Assembly: GCF_003408705.1 (NCBI RefSeq)
Contig: NZ_QAYL01000009.1
Coordinates: forward strand, 48,167-112,166
Reading direction: 5' to 3'
DNA: 64,000 nucleotides
Origin: Mycobacterium uberis
GTDB taxonomy: Bacteria; Actinomycetota; Actinomycetes; Mycobacteriales; Mycobacteriaceae
Below the pieces are notes generated by a model. It saw only the letters and a list, made by a program, of their open reading frames with translations, made no database searches and was not told the DNA's origin. How positions within the stretch are numbered: position 1 is the first letter of the stretch; every line of letters begins with the position of its first letter. Below, piece after piece: positions 1 through 9,812 of the stretch. A program made the position numbers and the translations under genes.

Positions 1-738
1 GGTATTAACCAGGCCGAAGGCGTTATGACTATCGAGCTACAGCGTCCCGAGCGCCGTAACGCCCTGAATTCGCAACTTGTCGAGGAGCTGCGGGAGGCTG
101 TGCAGACAGCTAGTAACACTGACGGCGAGGTGCCTACACGCGTGATTGTGCTGACCGGGCAGGGTACAGTGTTCTGCGCTGGCGCGGACCTCAGCGGAGA
201 CGCGTTTGCCGCTGGTTACCCTGACCGGCTAATCGAGTTGCACAAGGTTATGGACGCTGCCCTGATGCCGGTCATTGGCGCTATCAACGGCCCCGCCATC
301 GGTGCCGGCTTGCAGTTGGCTATGCAATGTGATTTGCGGGTTGTCGCACCGGAAGCATATTTTCAGTTTCCGACATCGAAATACGGTTTGGCCCTTGATA
401 ATTGGAGTATTCGTCGATTGTCTTCGTTGGTAGGGCACGGCCGGGCACGCGCGATGCTGCTGACAGCGGAGAAGTTGACCGCCGACATCGCACTGCAGAC
501 CGGGATGGCCAACCGCATTGGAACGCTGGCCGATGCTCAGGCTTGGGCTGCCGAGGTCGCTGGCTTGGCACCGCTGGCGATCCAGCATGCCAAGCGGGTA
601 CTCAACGATGACGGCTCCATCGAGGAGGCGTCACCGAAGCACAAGGAGCTCTTCGACAAGGCGTGGGCCAGCCAGGATGTCATCGAAGCGCAGGTCGCCC
701 GGGTGGAGAAACGGCCGCCGAAGTTCCAGGGGGTATGA
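1..738 (+). CDS. echA6: Enoyl-CoA hydratase/isomerase family protein EchA6, 5' end cut by window
   Basis: Crotonase-fold protein open from base 1 to the stop at 736-738. The reading frame is already in the family sequence at base 1 (GINQAEGV), so only the first one or two codons are missing. The oxyanion-hole segments [12 protein letters not shown] and [11 protein letters not shown] are clear. The sequence matches M. tuberculosis EchA6 (Rv0905) nearly throughout, ending [10 protein letters not shown]. In M. tuberculosis EchA6 is reported to bind long-chain acyl-CoA and feed FAS-II for mycolic acid synthesis rather than act as a true hydratase; that role is inferred here. The stop overlaps an ATG of the next gene, and the two are probably cotranscribed. 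Confidence 0.95.
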   Translation, partial: GINQAEGVMTIELQRPERRNALNSQLVEELREAVQTASNTDGEVPTRVIVLTGQGTVFCAGADLSGDAFAAGYPDRLIELHKVMDAALMPVIGAINGPAIGAGLQLAMQCDLRVVAPEAYFQFPTSKYGLALDNWSIRRLSSLVGHGRARAMLLTAEKLTADIALQTGMANRIGTLADAQAWAAEVAGLAPLAIQHAKRVLNDDGSIEEASPKHKELFDKAWASQDVIEAQVARVEKRPPKFQGV

Positions 739-743
739 TATTT

Positions 744-1862
744 ATGCTGCGCAGAGCGTTGCGATTGGCTGCTGGTATGTCCGTCCTAGCGGGGGCCTGT
801 TGGCTGTTGCGAGCACTGCACGGCGTGCTGGCCGCCATTGGTGCCGACCTAGCCTCGATCCAGGCGGTGGCGGAGGGTTCTCCGAACTACCAAGATGGCG
901 TCTTTATCAACCTCGAATCCGCTTCGGTGTTCGACATGGATCGCGAGCAACTGCGGCTGATCGCGTGGGAGTTTATCGGTGGACGCGGCGCCAGTCGGCC
1001 GGCAGCGCCGATCCCGTTGGCTGCACCGACTATTTCCGAGGTTGTCTCCGGTCAGCTCGCGGTCAGCTGGTTCGGTCACTCCACGACATTGTTGGAAATC
1101 GACGGCTACCGTGTGCTTACCGATCCGGTGTGGAGTGACCGATGTTCGCCCTCGGACGTGGTTGGACCGCATCGGCTGCACCCGCCGCCGCTACACTTGG
1201 AAGCGCTGCCCGCCGTTGACGCGGTGATCATCAGCCACGACCACTACGACCATCTCGATATCGACACTGTTGTCGGGTTAGCCTCTACTCAGCGGGCCCC
1301 ATTTTTTGTACCGCTCGGTGTCGGTGCCCACCTTCGCGTGTGGGGCATCCCTGAGCACCGCATCGTCGAACTCGACTGGGATCAGAGTGCTCGCGTCGAC
1401 GAGCTCACGCTGATCTGTATGCCGGCACGGCATTTCTCAGGGCGCTTCCTGAACCAAAACACCACGTTGTGGGCATCGTGGGGGCTGATAGGTCCAGGTC
1501 GTCGCGCATATTTTGGTGGCGACACCGGCTACACCAAGAGCTTTGCGCAGATCGGCGCCGACCACGGACCGTTCGACCTGACGTTGATGCCCGTCGGAGC
1601 CTATCATCCGGCATGGCCGGACATCCACATGAACCCTGAGGAGGCGGTCCGGGCACATCTGGATGTCACGAACTCGCGGTCAGGATTGCTGATGCCGATC
1701 CACTGGGGCACTTTCCGATTGGCTCCTCACCCGTGGGCTGAACCGGTCGAGCGGCTGCTCGTGGCCGCGGAAACTGCGCAGGTCCAGGTCGCAATACCTG
1801 TCCCCGGTCAACGTCTTGATCTAGCTGTGCCGTTGAGGTTCCATCCATGGTGGCGGCTCTGA
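744..1862 (+). CDS. Metallo-beta-lactamase-fold hydrolase (Rv0906-like)
   Basis: A 372-residue protein with an N-terminal hydrophobic stretch (residues 6-30) followed by a metallo-beta-lactamase domain. The zinc motif HDHYDH is at residues 165-170, and a second metal region GGDTGYTKSF lies further on. It resembles the NAPE-hydrolysing phospholipase D-like / UlaG-like group and is close to M. tuberculosis Rv0906; the substrate is unknown. I chose ATG 744 because a G-rich ribosome site (AGGGGG, 728-733) is well spaced from it and the protein then begins MLRRALRLAAG like its relative. ATG 735, which overlaps the echA6 stop, is possible. The hydrophobic start suggests membrane anchoring or export. 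Confidence 0.9.
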   Translation: MLRRALRLAAGMSVLAGACWLLRALHGVLAAIGADLASIQAVAEGSPNYQDGVFINLESASVFDMDREQLRLIAWEFIGGRGASRPAAPIPLAAPTISEVVSGQLAVSWFGHSTTLLEIDGYRVLTDPVWSDRCSPSDVVGPHRLHPPPLHLEALPAVDAVIISHDHYDHLDIDTVVGLASTQRAPFFVPLGVGAHLRVWGIPEHRIVELDWDQSARVDELTLICMPARHFSGRFLNQNTTLWASWGLIGPGRRAYFGGDTGYTKSFAQIGADHGPFDLTLMPVGAYHPAWPDIHMNPEEAVRAHLDVTNSRSGLLMPIHWGTFRLAPHPWAEPVERLLVAAETAQVQVAIPVPGQRLDLAVPLRFHPWWRL

Positions 1863-1929
1863 TTCGCTAACTCGGCGTTTCTCGGTTCGCTCGGGAAGTT
1901 TGCGGTTCCCATATGGTTGAAAGACCATA

Positions 1930-2640
1930 TCTACCAAGGACTTCAGCGTAAAAGACATAAACAAAGGCGACGGCCAAGACAACAAGGTTGACGCGGAAAC
2001 CGTCTTACATCTAGCTTTGGTGTCAAAATCAGTGGGTGGCCAAAGTCGTGGCGCATGCGGCGACCGGTTATGTCATCATGTCATCAGGTGGTGGGACACA
2101 TCTGTGGTGTTTCAGTTGCCGTGGTTTGCGTTGGCTTATCCTTACGTCACCAGCAATGCGACTATCGCTGATCTGTACTCACATCGTTCCGGCTTTCCTG
2201 ATCACACAGGCAGCAAGCTGGAGGATCTTGGCTACGATTGGTGCCAGGCTATAGAGCACATGCGCTGTTTGACGCTGTTAATTTTTCAAATTCCTGTTGC
2301 TTACAACAGCTTTAGCTTTACTGTAGCCGCTTAAGCAGTGGTTGCTGTGGTGGGTGAGTCGTGGGAGGACCTGTCCTATGAGGTGCTGTACCGCCGCTAG
2401 GAATGTCTTCCACGAGTTCGAGATCCGCTGACTCCATGGCCAGGTCTAATCACGCGGTGAACCGCGTTGAAGTTTCAGACAAGTAGGAGCCACGCTTCCA
2501 ATACGATCCTGATGCGCAGAAGCCCATATCCAATGTAAGCATGTGGGCGATAGCCGAGACTTATCGATGGTTGCCCTGCTGGATCGTAACCGCAACAGTA
2601 CCTTTCAAGTCGGCGACCAAGTAGAGCGGAGTGTCCTACC
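1930..2640 (+). pseudogene. Serine beta-lactamase/penicillin-binding-like protein remnant (Rv0907-like)
   Basis: Fragments in different frames spell a class-C beta-lactamase-like protein. They are LVSKSVGG near 2017 (SxxK active-site region), VVAHAATG, then PWFALAYPYVTSNATIADL and YSHRSGFPDHTGSKLEDLG up to about 2250, and VAVVGESWEDLS near 2345. The frame changes at least twice and stops follow. The position after Rv0906 matches Rv0907 of M. tuberculosis. No functional product is expected. The boundaries are approximate. Confidence 0.75.
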
Positions 2641-2654
2641 GCGACCATGGCAAC

Positions 2655-3860
2655 TAGGTGATCGATGCGCTTGATGTGCTGCTGAAAAGGTCGAGCGGAT
2701 CGGCGAGCAGGGGTTGTGGGTTCTATATGTGCGGTGCCAGCTACGTGGTCTGTAGACTATCCACAGGTGCCAAGCCGTGTTACCCCGGTCGCACTGGTGG
2801 TGCTGGAGAAGAAGACGTGACCAGAAGCCCGCGATACAATGGAATACACTTCAGTAAAATATTTTCGTTCAAAATAATCTCCTGTGACAATGCCGTATCG
2901 GTTGGCGCTGTCGCCAGCAAGATTGGGCTGCATGGGGACACAACGGATGCTCGTCAACTCCCCGCGAAACAAACTGAACTGGCTGACGCGTTGGAAATGC
3001 ACACTACGTTTGGCAGGGTGCGGCACGATCAGAAACGCACCATCGTGCGCGCCTTGTCATCGCGCTGTCGTACCACCGCGATGACCGGCGACGGCGTCAA
3101 TGATGTGTTGGCGCTCAAGGGTAACTGGTATCGGCGTAGCGACGGGTGCAGGTAGCCCCACATCCCGCGCGGCGGCTAAGATCATGTTGCTGGACAAAAG
3201 GATTGCTACACTACATTATGTTGCCAGCTAGGGGTCCCGGATAATTTGCAATATTGAGCGTATAGCCAACCTCTTTTTACCAAGACGGCGTATTCGGCAC
3301 TGCTGGCGGGTACCGTATGTTTATTCTCCAAATTGGTCAACGCCGATCCGCTGCTGTAATCATTTCAGCCCATCCACGCTACCATCTCGGTGTGATTCAT
3401 GATCAGAATCCGATTGTTCATTCTATCGCTGGCACCCCACAACGAGTGCGTTTACTCTGGTTTCTGCGGATGTTGACGTTGGCGCTGCCGGCCGGGCTAG
3501 CGGTCGGCAGCGCGGTTCTCGTCTCCTAGACGAGGTGGCTTGCCGTGGTCGTCACGCCCGTTAGCAGCAACAGGACCAGGCGTCGACTGTGGCACTGTTT
3601 ACGTTGCTGGTGATCGTGCTATCCGTGCGTATAAGTGGCGCGGCTGACACTAGGTCATTAGCTCCAGTCTAGCCCACGTGGTTATCTTCAGTTAGGCCGC
3701 TGACTCGGCAAAAGCTCTTCCTGGACCCGTCGAATATGGCTGGGTGATGTCGACCGTGTTGGGAATCGGCGTGATCGGTGCTGTAGTGATCGAGACAATG
3801 TGATGGATTCGGACCAGTACGCTTGATGTACCAACACGGTTGTGGTGGTGACCCGGCTAA
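2655..3860 (+). pseudogene. ctpE: Cation-transporting P-type ATPase remnant (ctpE)
   Basis: Only the C-terminal half of a P-type ATPase remains. The frame at 2884-3150 reads through a stretch like CtpE ([29 protein letters not shown]) and the hinge motif [13 protein letters not shown]. Scrambled transmembrane segments follow to about 3860 (TLALPAGLAVGSAVLVS; VLGIGVIGAVVIE). The phosphorylation motif DKTGT and the N-terminal half are absent, so a large deletion joins it to the preceding pseudogene. M. tuberculosis ctpE (Rv0908) encodes about 800 residues and is implicated in calcium uptake. Confidence 0.85.
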
Positions 3861-3944
3861 GGGTAGCTAGGCCGATAATGATCTGGCAAGTAGGATTGTA
3901 CTAACACCAAGATTCTCTGAGAATTGATGAGGAAAGATATAGAT

Positions 3945-4133
3945 ATGGGAATTCTGGACAAAGCAAAGGACTTGCTGGCGCAGAACGCCGATAAAGTCGA
4001 GACGGTGATCGACAAGGCCGATGAGTTCGTCGACGAAAAGACGAAAGGCCAGTACACCGACACCATCCATAAGGTGGCCGAAGAGGCTAAGAAGGCCGTT
4101 AGCTCAGACACCTCGGGTAGGCAGCAGAACTAA
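3945..4133 (+). CDS. Small antitoxin-like protein (Rv0909-like)
   Basis: A 62-residue, charged, helix-rich protein starting [17 protein letters not shown] and ending SDTSGRQQN. It is nearly identical in layout to M. tuberculosis Rv0909, described as the antitoxin of the Rv0909/Rv0910 pair. ATG 3945 is chosen because a purine-rich site (GAGGAAAG, 3928-3935) precedes it at suitable spacing and the family starts MGILDKAK. An upstream ATG at 3924 lies before that site. Only 4 bases separate it from the next gene, so the two form an operon. It survives intact while both flanks are pseudogenes. Confidence 0.85.
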   Translation: MGILDKAKDLLAQNADKVETVIDKADEFVDEKTKGQYTDTIHKVAEEAKKAVSSDTSGRQQN

Positions 4134-4137
4134 GCAC

Positions 4138-4611
4138 ATGGCGAAACTCACCGGATCTATCGATGTACCGCTGTCGCCGGATGAGGCGTGGATGTGCGCT
4201 TCCGATCTGTCCCGCTTCAACGAATGGCTGACGATCCACCGAGTATGGCGCAGTAAGTTGCCCGAAGTGGTGGAGAAGGGCACAGTAATCGAGTCATATG
4301 TCGAAGTCAAGGGCATGTCCAATCGGATCAGATGGACGGTCGTGCGTTACAAGGTGCCCGAAGTTATGACGCTCAACGGAGACGGTGTTGGCGGTGTCAA
4401 GGTCAAACTGATTGCTAAGGTTGCGCCTAAGGACGACGGCTCCGTTGTTAGTTTCGATGTGCACTTGGGTGGCCCCGCGCTGTTCGGACCGATCGGCATG
4501 ATCGTTGCGGCTGCGCTGCGAACCGATATCCGCGAATCGTTGGAGAACTTTGTCATGGTGTTCTCCGGGCTTCAACCAGACCTGAACCCGAGTCGTGGCG
4601 GCCATCGCTGA
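4138..4611 (+). CDS. SRPBCC (START-like) family protein, putative toxin partner (Rv0910-like)
   Basis: A 157-residue protein starting MAKLTGSIDVPLSPDEAW with the alternating strand pattern of the SRPBCC ligand-binding fold (polyketide cyclase/dehydrase-like). It corresponds to M. tuberculosis Rv0910, reported as the toxin partner of Rv0909. The ATG follows the Rv0909-like stop by 4 bases, indicating translational coupling. No membrane segment or signal peptide is seen. The fold alone does not reveal a toxin mechanism, so the toxin label rests on the M. tuberculosis pair. A lipid or polyketide binding role is an alternative. Confidence 0.85.
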   Translation: MAKLTGSIDVPLSPDEAWMCASDLSRFNEWLTIHRVWRSKLPEVVEKGTVIESYVEVKGMSNRIRWTVVRYKVPEVMTLNGDGVGGVKVKLIAKVAPKDDGSVVSFDVHLGGPALFGPIGMIVAAALRTDIRESLENFVMVFSGLQPDLNPSRGGHR

Positions 4612-4689
4612 CCGCTGGCTCACTGATTTGGAACAACCGCCGGCTTCCGGTCGGTGACTTTAATGGTTTGGCGCGAGTTGCTAATGGTG

Positions 4690-5550
4690 CACCCCATCGC
4701 CAGAGACAGACACCATGAGGGGTCATCATGCTCCGTCCGTAACAATGCGCAGCTAGGGTGTTCCCTATTGGGTCGATTTGACGTCGTCGGACGTCGAGTG
4801 TGCCCGAAACTGCTACGGTACGGTATTCCGCTGGACGTTTGACTCGGCCGGACCCCACTACGGTGGATACATCAATGCCGCAAAAGGCGGCTACAGGGTG
4901 GCGGGCCTGATGGCCAACCGGTCCGAGATGCAATCGCCGGACAACTAGGCCACTTAACTTCCGCACCAGCGATATAATCTATGCGATTATGCACGCGGTC
5001 GTCCCGGCGAATGACATGGTAGATACGAGACCACTGGAGGTCCCGTTCAAGGCTTCATGGTGACTGGCCAGTCTTTTGGTTTGTGGCAGCCGCTGGAACG
5101 CCGCGGTTTCAAGGTAATCGGCGAGTCTAGTGTGTTAATCTGATGTCAAAACTGCCCACATACGATTACCTGGCCGCTTTCGCATTTTACCGCAAAGTCC
5201 TCCGCTAGCAGACCGAGCAAACTCCCCCCACTAGCAAACTCTATAATATCACGGCATGGTTCGGTGACCAACAACTTCTCGGCGTGATGGACGGCGCTGC
5301 TTTTCTGAGGATGGTGTACCGGAGAATTGGAGTATCTTTATTTGGCGCTGGGGATATTAGGCAAAATGCTGCAAGCGATCACCGAACATGGCGGTGCCGT
5401 GTTATGTGCGGCTGAGGACATCCCCTACGGACGTATTGCCGCGGTGACCGATTTGGACAGGTGTGGTTTTCGACTTGTCTTCACTGCAGAGATGGTCACA
5501 CATACCGCGCACCGCCCGCAGAATCGATCGGGTACCCCACTAGGGTCGTA
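4690..5550 (+). pseudogene. Glyoxalase/bleomycin-resistance-like dioxygenase remnant (Rv0911-like)
   Basis: Two vicinal-oxygen-chelate repeats are readable. The first, at 4755-4950, gives GVPYWVDLTSSDVECARNCY and HYGGYINAAKGGYRVAGLM. The second, at about 5150-5300, gives YDYLAAFAFYRKVL and NITAWFGDQQLLGVMDG. They are split by stops and frame changes, and the tail runs into the start of the next gene. Content and place match Rv0911 of M. tuberculosis. Confidence 0.7.
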
Positions 5551-5553
5551 ACC

Positions 5554-5997
5554 ATGACCTATCGACTACGCCTCGGTTGGCTGGTGGCGTTTTTTGCCAC
5601 GATCGTCTTGGCCAGCGCCTGGATGCCGTGGCTTACGACGAAGGCCAACGGCGACGGCTGGGCCAACGCTATCGGTGGCACGCATGGTAGCCTGGAACTT
5701 CCGTCCGGTTTCGGTGCGGGCCAGTTAATCGTGTTGCTGTCGTCGACGCTACTGGTGGCCGGTGCGATGATGGGTCGTGGACTGTCGGTCAAAGTTGCGT
5801 CGATTGCTGCGCTGATCATTTCACTGCTCATTGTGGGACTCACGCTGTGGTATTATCGGCTCAACGTTAATCCGCCAATTGCCGCTGAATATGGGCTCTA
5901 TATCGGTGCGGGTGGTGCTGTATGCGCAATGGTGTGGGCGGTAATCGCAGCAGTGGCCGCCGGGCGGGGCAGTCCAGGCTGTGATGTCTCAGGCTGA
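5554..5997 (+). CDS. Small integral membrane protein (Rv0912-like)
   Basis: A 147-residue protein with about four membrane segments (residues 8-25, 50-68, 73-94, 110-134) and an extracellular loop with WMPWLTTKANGDGWANAIGG after the first. It matches M. tuberculosis Rv0912, a conserved mycobacterial membrane protein of unknown function. ATG 5554 (MTYRLRLGWLV) is the natural start because the upstream frame is glyoxalase debris. No operon partner survives. Confidence 0.85.
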   Translation: MTYRLRLGWLVAFFATIVLASAWMPWLTTKANGDGWANAIGGTHGSLELPSGFGAGQLIVLLSSTLLVAGAMMGRGLSVKVASIAALIISLLIVGLTLWYYRLNVNPPIAAEYGLYIGAGGAVCAMVWAVIAAVAAGRGSPGCDVSG

Positions 5998-6015
5998 CGG
6001 AAATTTTTATTTACC

Positions 6016-8000
6016 TTAGCCGGCGCTGTCGCCGGGCTTGTTGACGCCGAATACGATTTTAGTGGCTATCCTGATCGTTATTGGGTGACGGCTCCCATCG
6101 CGTCCCAGTACGGATGCTGTTGCACGGGTTTGGTCATAGCCTTGCAGCAGGCGACGATCGAACCTTCCTGCGCCTAGCTTGTCAGGGAAGTACAGGAACA
6201 GCCGCTCACGGTAGTCTACGACGAGCGCATTGGTCGCCTTCACAATTTCCAGCTAGGCAGCACGAATATTACACTGTTGCCGCCGTAGCGTAACGCGGAT
6301 TCCTTGTAAAAGGGCAATTTTACCATTTCAGGAAAAAAATTGAACTTTCTTTTTGGAATTCGATGAGTGGCGAGCAAACCGGATGGCGCTGACTGACGTC
6401 AATTCCAGGGATCAATGTGTTGTCCGGTGCGGCATGCGTCCTGATTCGGTGTCGCTAATAGTACAATTGCGCTTACCGCGGATTCTGAGGTTTTCCATAG
6501 CAGCAACTCGGTGCCGGACATTCAGATTGAATTCGTGCTGCTGGAAATACGGTTCTACAGTTGTAGTTTGCACACCAGATTGCCAGTGATCCGAGCTGCG
6601 TCGAAAATCAGACAATTAAGACACGTCGGCATTCATGTCGGTGATCAAGGTGATCAGGTAGCCGTCGTCTTCACCGTATACTACTGACCGCGGAGCCATC
6701 GCGGTATTACTTCCGTATATACCGTGGCGGAATGAGTAACGTTCCTGGTTTTCGGTAAGCATATCGTGTTTGGCCAATCCGTCGAAGAGGAACCAGTCCG
6801 GTTTGCCGGTGGCAGCACAGACGAAACGATACTTGCGAACAGCGTAGTCGGTATTGATAATCTCGAATTTGGTGATTGACTCTGGCAGTTGCTCTCTTGT
6901 GACCGCACCGGTGGCCGGGTTGAATCACCAGTGGTTGTAGTCAGGACTGCAAAATACCTAGAACCAAGAAGCGGAAGAGTCGATCCCATTTCGTTCTACC
7001 AGTGGCGCCGTGTTCAAAGAAGTACGGTTAACCTTCGAAGAAGTCATCAAGCACGATCTTGCTACCTTTTTCATAGGCGTTGGCGAAATGCAGTAAGAAC
7101 GTCAGATCCTCCTCGAACCACCGGGTGTCACCGGTGCAGCCGCGGTGCGGGAGTACCGCGAAACGAGACAGCATGTCAGGATATATCTGTGACGGGTGCA
7201 CATTACGTTCAAACAGTCTTTGATCCCAAAACAGCGGTAAATCGTTTAGGACCGCCTAGTTTTCGGTTGACACCATGTCTTGTAGCAGTTAGCGGGATAT
7301 CGATGTATTGTGCCAGTGAGTTGCTCGCTTTGGCGAAACCATAGCGCATTTACGGGTCCTGCTTACTGGACAACCAATTCGCCGTTCTTTTGTCGACTTT
7401 GAGATGTGCTGGCACGCTCAAATTCGCTCGGAAAGCGGCTGTTCCAGATCTCCCTGCTGAGCGGAGTGGTGGAATCCGGATCGATGCGGTATAGATCTCC
7501 GCACTGGTGGAAGCTGGTCAGTGCTATACTTCGATGGACGATGACATCCAGTTCTCGATGTGTCCTTCATTCGGGTACAAGAGCACCAGTCTTGTTTCTG
7601 TTTAGCCTATTGTATCGGTTCGGCCAAACCGAGCCACAGCGGCTAAGCTTGTAGTGTTCTCGGCTAAGAATCCATCTGTTCAGGTAAAACTTTTACAGTA
7701 GAAGGTTTTTCCATAACAGAGGCCGACTAAGTGCAGCATCACGTTTCCATCGAACGGGTGATAGGCCAGTGAACACTGGGTACAGTGGTTTTTCGGTGTT
7801 GCGTAGGTAAATACCGTCTAGGTTGCGGAGGCTTTCTCCCGCTATGGCGGTGATACTGTTGACGTCCTATTTGGTCATATGTGATAGCCGCGGGTTAGTT
7901 CGGTAGTGGTGGTAGTTGCCTTCGAGCAGAGTGGACAGGAATTTACCGATAATTTAAACATCCACGTCAGGATTCCGCTACAGTGCTGACAGCGAAACTG
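6016..8000 (-). pseudogene. Carotenoid cleavage dioxygenase remnant (Rv0913c-like)
   Basis: Reading the minus strand from about 8000 down gives scattered pieces of an RPE65/lignostilbene-dioxygenase family protein. They include NLDGIYLRNTEKPLYP near 7830, then YLLTLITDMNAD (as TLITLITDMNADVS) near 6640, and a last piece ending GVNKPGDSAG with a stop at 6016-6018. Frameshifts and stops are frequent. The parent enzyme is an iron-dependent oxygenase of about 500 residues that cleaves polyene or stilbene double bonds. Confidence 0.7.
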
Positions 8001-8089
8001 ATCGTGATGGCGGTTGTGCCGCTACAGTTTAATGTGGCGACTCTCTCTGCATTCTGTACCTGATAGCCACCGGCCAAGCCGCTAACCTG

Positions 8090-8385
8090 CGTGACTGCGT
8101 CCAACAGCCTCCACCTAAATCAATACGGCCTCAGCAACCCGGTCAAGGATCGCTGCTGCCGGAACGATGGTCTCCTGGGACTTCGGCGTATGCATTGCCA
8201 GATACCCCGCCGCCGTCTTCGTCACTGCGTCGACAGCCGGGGCAAAATGCCGCTTGTCAACGCGGCAGCTTCGTTATGGAGCATGATGAAAGGTCTGCAC
8301 TCTCGGCCGTTGTCGTCGGCGCTACGGCGACGGTGAATACAAACGACATGTCAACGCCTCCTCAAGACCACCTAGCAAGTACCAG
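8090..8385 (-). pseudogene. Unassigned minus-strand coding remnant
   Basis: On the minus strand an ATG near 8362 opens MSFVFTVAVAPTTTAES, which looks like the start of a PE/ESX-type secreted protein. After frame shifts it continues HFAPAVDAVTKTAAGYLAMH and QETIVPAAAILDRVAEAVLI. The wording is protein-like, but I cannot assign a family. In M. tuberculosis the corresponding region holds Rv0914c and PE7/PPE14, so a relic of one of these is possible. Confidence 0.3.
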
Positions 8386-8539
8386 GTAATGGTCAAATAA
8401 CCGCTTGCTTGCGCTGGTAGCACCGAAGGAATTTGGTGGTGCCAGCGGTAACCGCTGCGCGCAGTTATGTGACGAAAGTAGTTCGATTAAATTCATCCAA
8501 ACTGTCAACTGATAAACGGTGGTTTTACAGATCACAAAG

Positions 8540-8612
8540 TGCCCCCGACAGGATTCGAACCTGCGCCACCGGCTTTAGGAGAGCCGTGCTCTATCCCCTG
8601 AGCTACGAGGGC
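8540..8612 (-). tRNA. tRNA-Arg (anticodon CCU)
   Basis: On the minus strand the 73 bases fold as a cloverleaf. The acceptor stem is GCCCTCG/CGGGGGC with discriminator A, the D arm holds AGCTCAGGGGATAGAGC, and the anticodon stem-loop CGGCT-CTCCTAA-AGCCG gives anticodon CCU (decodes AGG). The T arm contains GGTTCGAATCC. CCA is not encoded. It is intact although both flanks are decayed. The short variable loop is typical of class I tRNA. Confidence 0.95.
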
Positions 8613-9364
8613 CAGGGACGTTCTGGAATACCTGACTAAACCTGGACGGTGGAAGCGGTGTGCGGGTGTCAGTGGTGTTCTTGGCGTCCTAGCGCCGTTT
8701 CCCGACGGTAATCTGGCCGTCGATGTACGGCAGATATCTAGTATAGCGGCTATAATAGGCTATAATAATAGCTATGTTGGGCGCGGTAAGCGCTCTGCGC
8801 GGCGGCCAGTGCTAAGCGGCCTGCTCGTGCGGCTGTCGTCGGTGTTGGTTTTGACAGGTTGGTGAAGAGACTCGGCGTGGTTATAGTCGCGTCTGCGAGA
8901 TCGGTGTCGGTGGCGTCGATGCGTTAACGGTGCACCGTGCCACAGGAGAGAGTGAGCTTGACATGCCAGCGGTAGCTGACGTCGGCATTGTGGCGTGAGT
9001 AGATATTGGCGACTAGCAGGCCTGTATGTGTGTTTCCCGGTGTCGAAGATCTAGCGTTCGTAGATGCGCCCATCGAGAAGCCGAGCGTATCTGCACATGT
9101 CAGCGTGTCTCGCTACGGTGTACCGCATCCGGTTCGTTGAAAGACATGCGGTTCGAATCCTATCCGGGGACCTGGGGAACAAACCACGCATCGTAGAGGG
9201 GCGCGCCACGACCGCTTGTAGCGTGGTCGAGCTCAAGGACCTGTCTTGGACTATCAACCGAAACGGAGACTGACCGTTGGTTATCCAAGTTGGTGACAAT
9301 GTACACTTTCCGCCGATCGGCCGGACGTGTGCACAATTGACTTGCCGGGTGCCAGGAGAATTGT
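8613..9364. other. Decayed non-coding stretch with a 10-bp tandem repeat
   Basis: No gene can be supported. A minus-strand piece around 8870-9030 reads protein-like (GLLVANIYSRHNADVSYRW), but I cannot place it. Two perfect copies of GGCTATAATA occur at 8748-8757 and 8758-8767. At 9148-9172 the plus strand holds a tRNA T-arm-like segment, GCGGTTCGAATCC followed by TATCCGGGGACC. Nothing else stands out. Confidence 0.5.
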
Positions 9365-9590
9365 ATGAAGGCAAAGGCTGGTGACTGGGCCGGCTACCAA
9401 GGGAACCAAAATCGGTCGGCCAGATCAACTGGGACTGATCACCAAGGTTCATGCACCAGACTGCACACTACTGTATGCGGTGCGGTGGCTTGCTACCGAG
9501 CATGAGTTGACCTTTGTTCCTGGGGTCGACACGACTGTGGACTAAGCGTACGCCGACGAGCGTGTCCAACATCGATTTGGTGTCGTGTAG
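9365..9590 (+). pseudogene. DUF1918 protein remnant (Rv0569-like)
   Basis: ATG 9365 opens MKAKAGDW, the exact start of DUF1918 proteins. After one frameshift near 9390 the next frame gives IGRPDQLGLITKVHAPD, LLYAVRWLATEHELTF and VPGVDTT, then a stop. A last frame change gives DERVQHRFGVV, matching the Rv0569 tail. Rv0569 is a member of the dormancy (DosR) regulon in M. tuberculosis and is followed there by nrdZ (Rv0570). The remnant after it here has the same partner. Confidence 0.75.
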
Positions 9591-9659
9591 CAGCTACCTC
9601 CTAGGATAAGAGCCAGTTAGACGCTTTTGGAGCCGATGAAATCGGCGTTAATGGCTGGG

Positions 9660-9812
9660 TGGCCTGTGTAGGTTCGGCGCTGTGATGGGACGTTCACTAG
9701 CTTCGACGTCAAACTGATTGAAGCATCGGTCGCGCGTGCCAACCGCCAGGTGGGTTATGACGACCCCGACGTGTCGGCTACTCTGGCCAGAGGTGTTGCT
9801 GATGTGTTCTAG
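9660..9812 (+). pseudogene. nrdZ: ATP-cone fragment, probably of ribonucleotide reductase nrdZ
   Basis: The frame from about 9672 reads VRRCDGTFTSFDVKLIEASV and then ARANRQVGYDDPDVSATLAR to a stop at 9810-9812. This is an ATP-cone: an RDGT-FD motif, then helices with ARAN. ATP-cones sit at the N terminus of ribonucleotide reductases such as the B12-dependent NrdZ. The position directly after the Rv0569-like relic matches Rv0569-Rv0570 of M. tuberculosis, which makes nrdZ the best guess. The catalytic barrel is not recognisable downstream. Confidence 0.55.

Noticed and set aside
663..734. Longer start for the metallo-hydrolase inside echA6
   Set aside because: The extra codons overlap the conserved end of echA6 in another frame and have no similarity to the family.
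9148..9172. A second functional tRNA gene
   Set aside because: Only a T-arm and 3' acceptor-like stretch are present. No D arm, anticodon arm or matching 5' acceptor strand lies upstream at the required distance.
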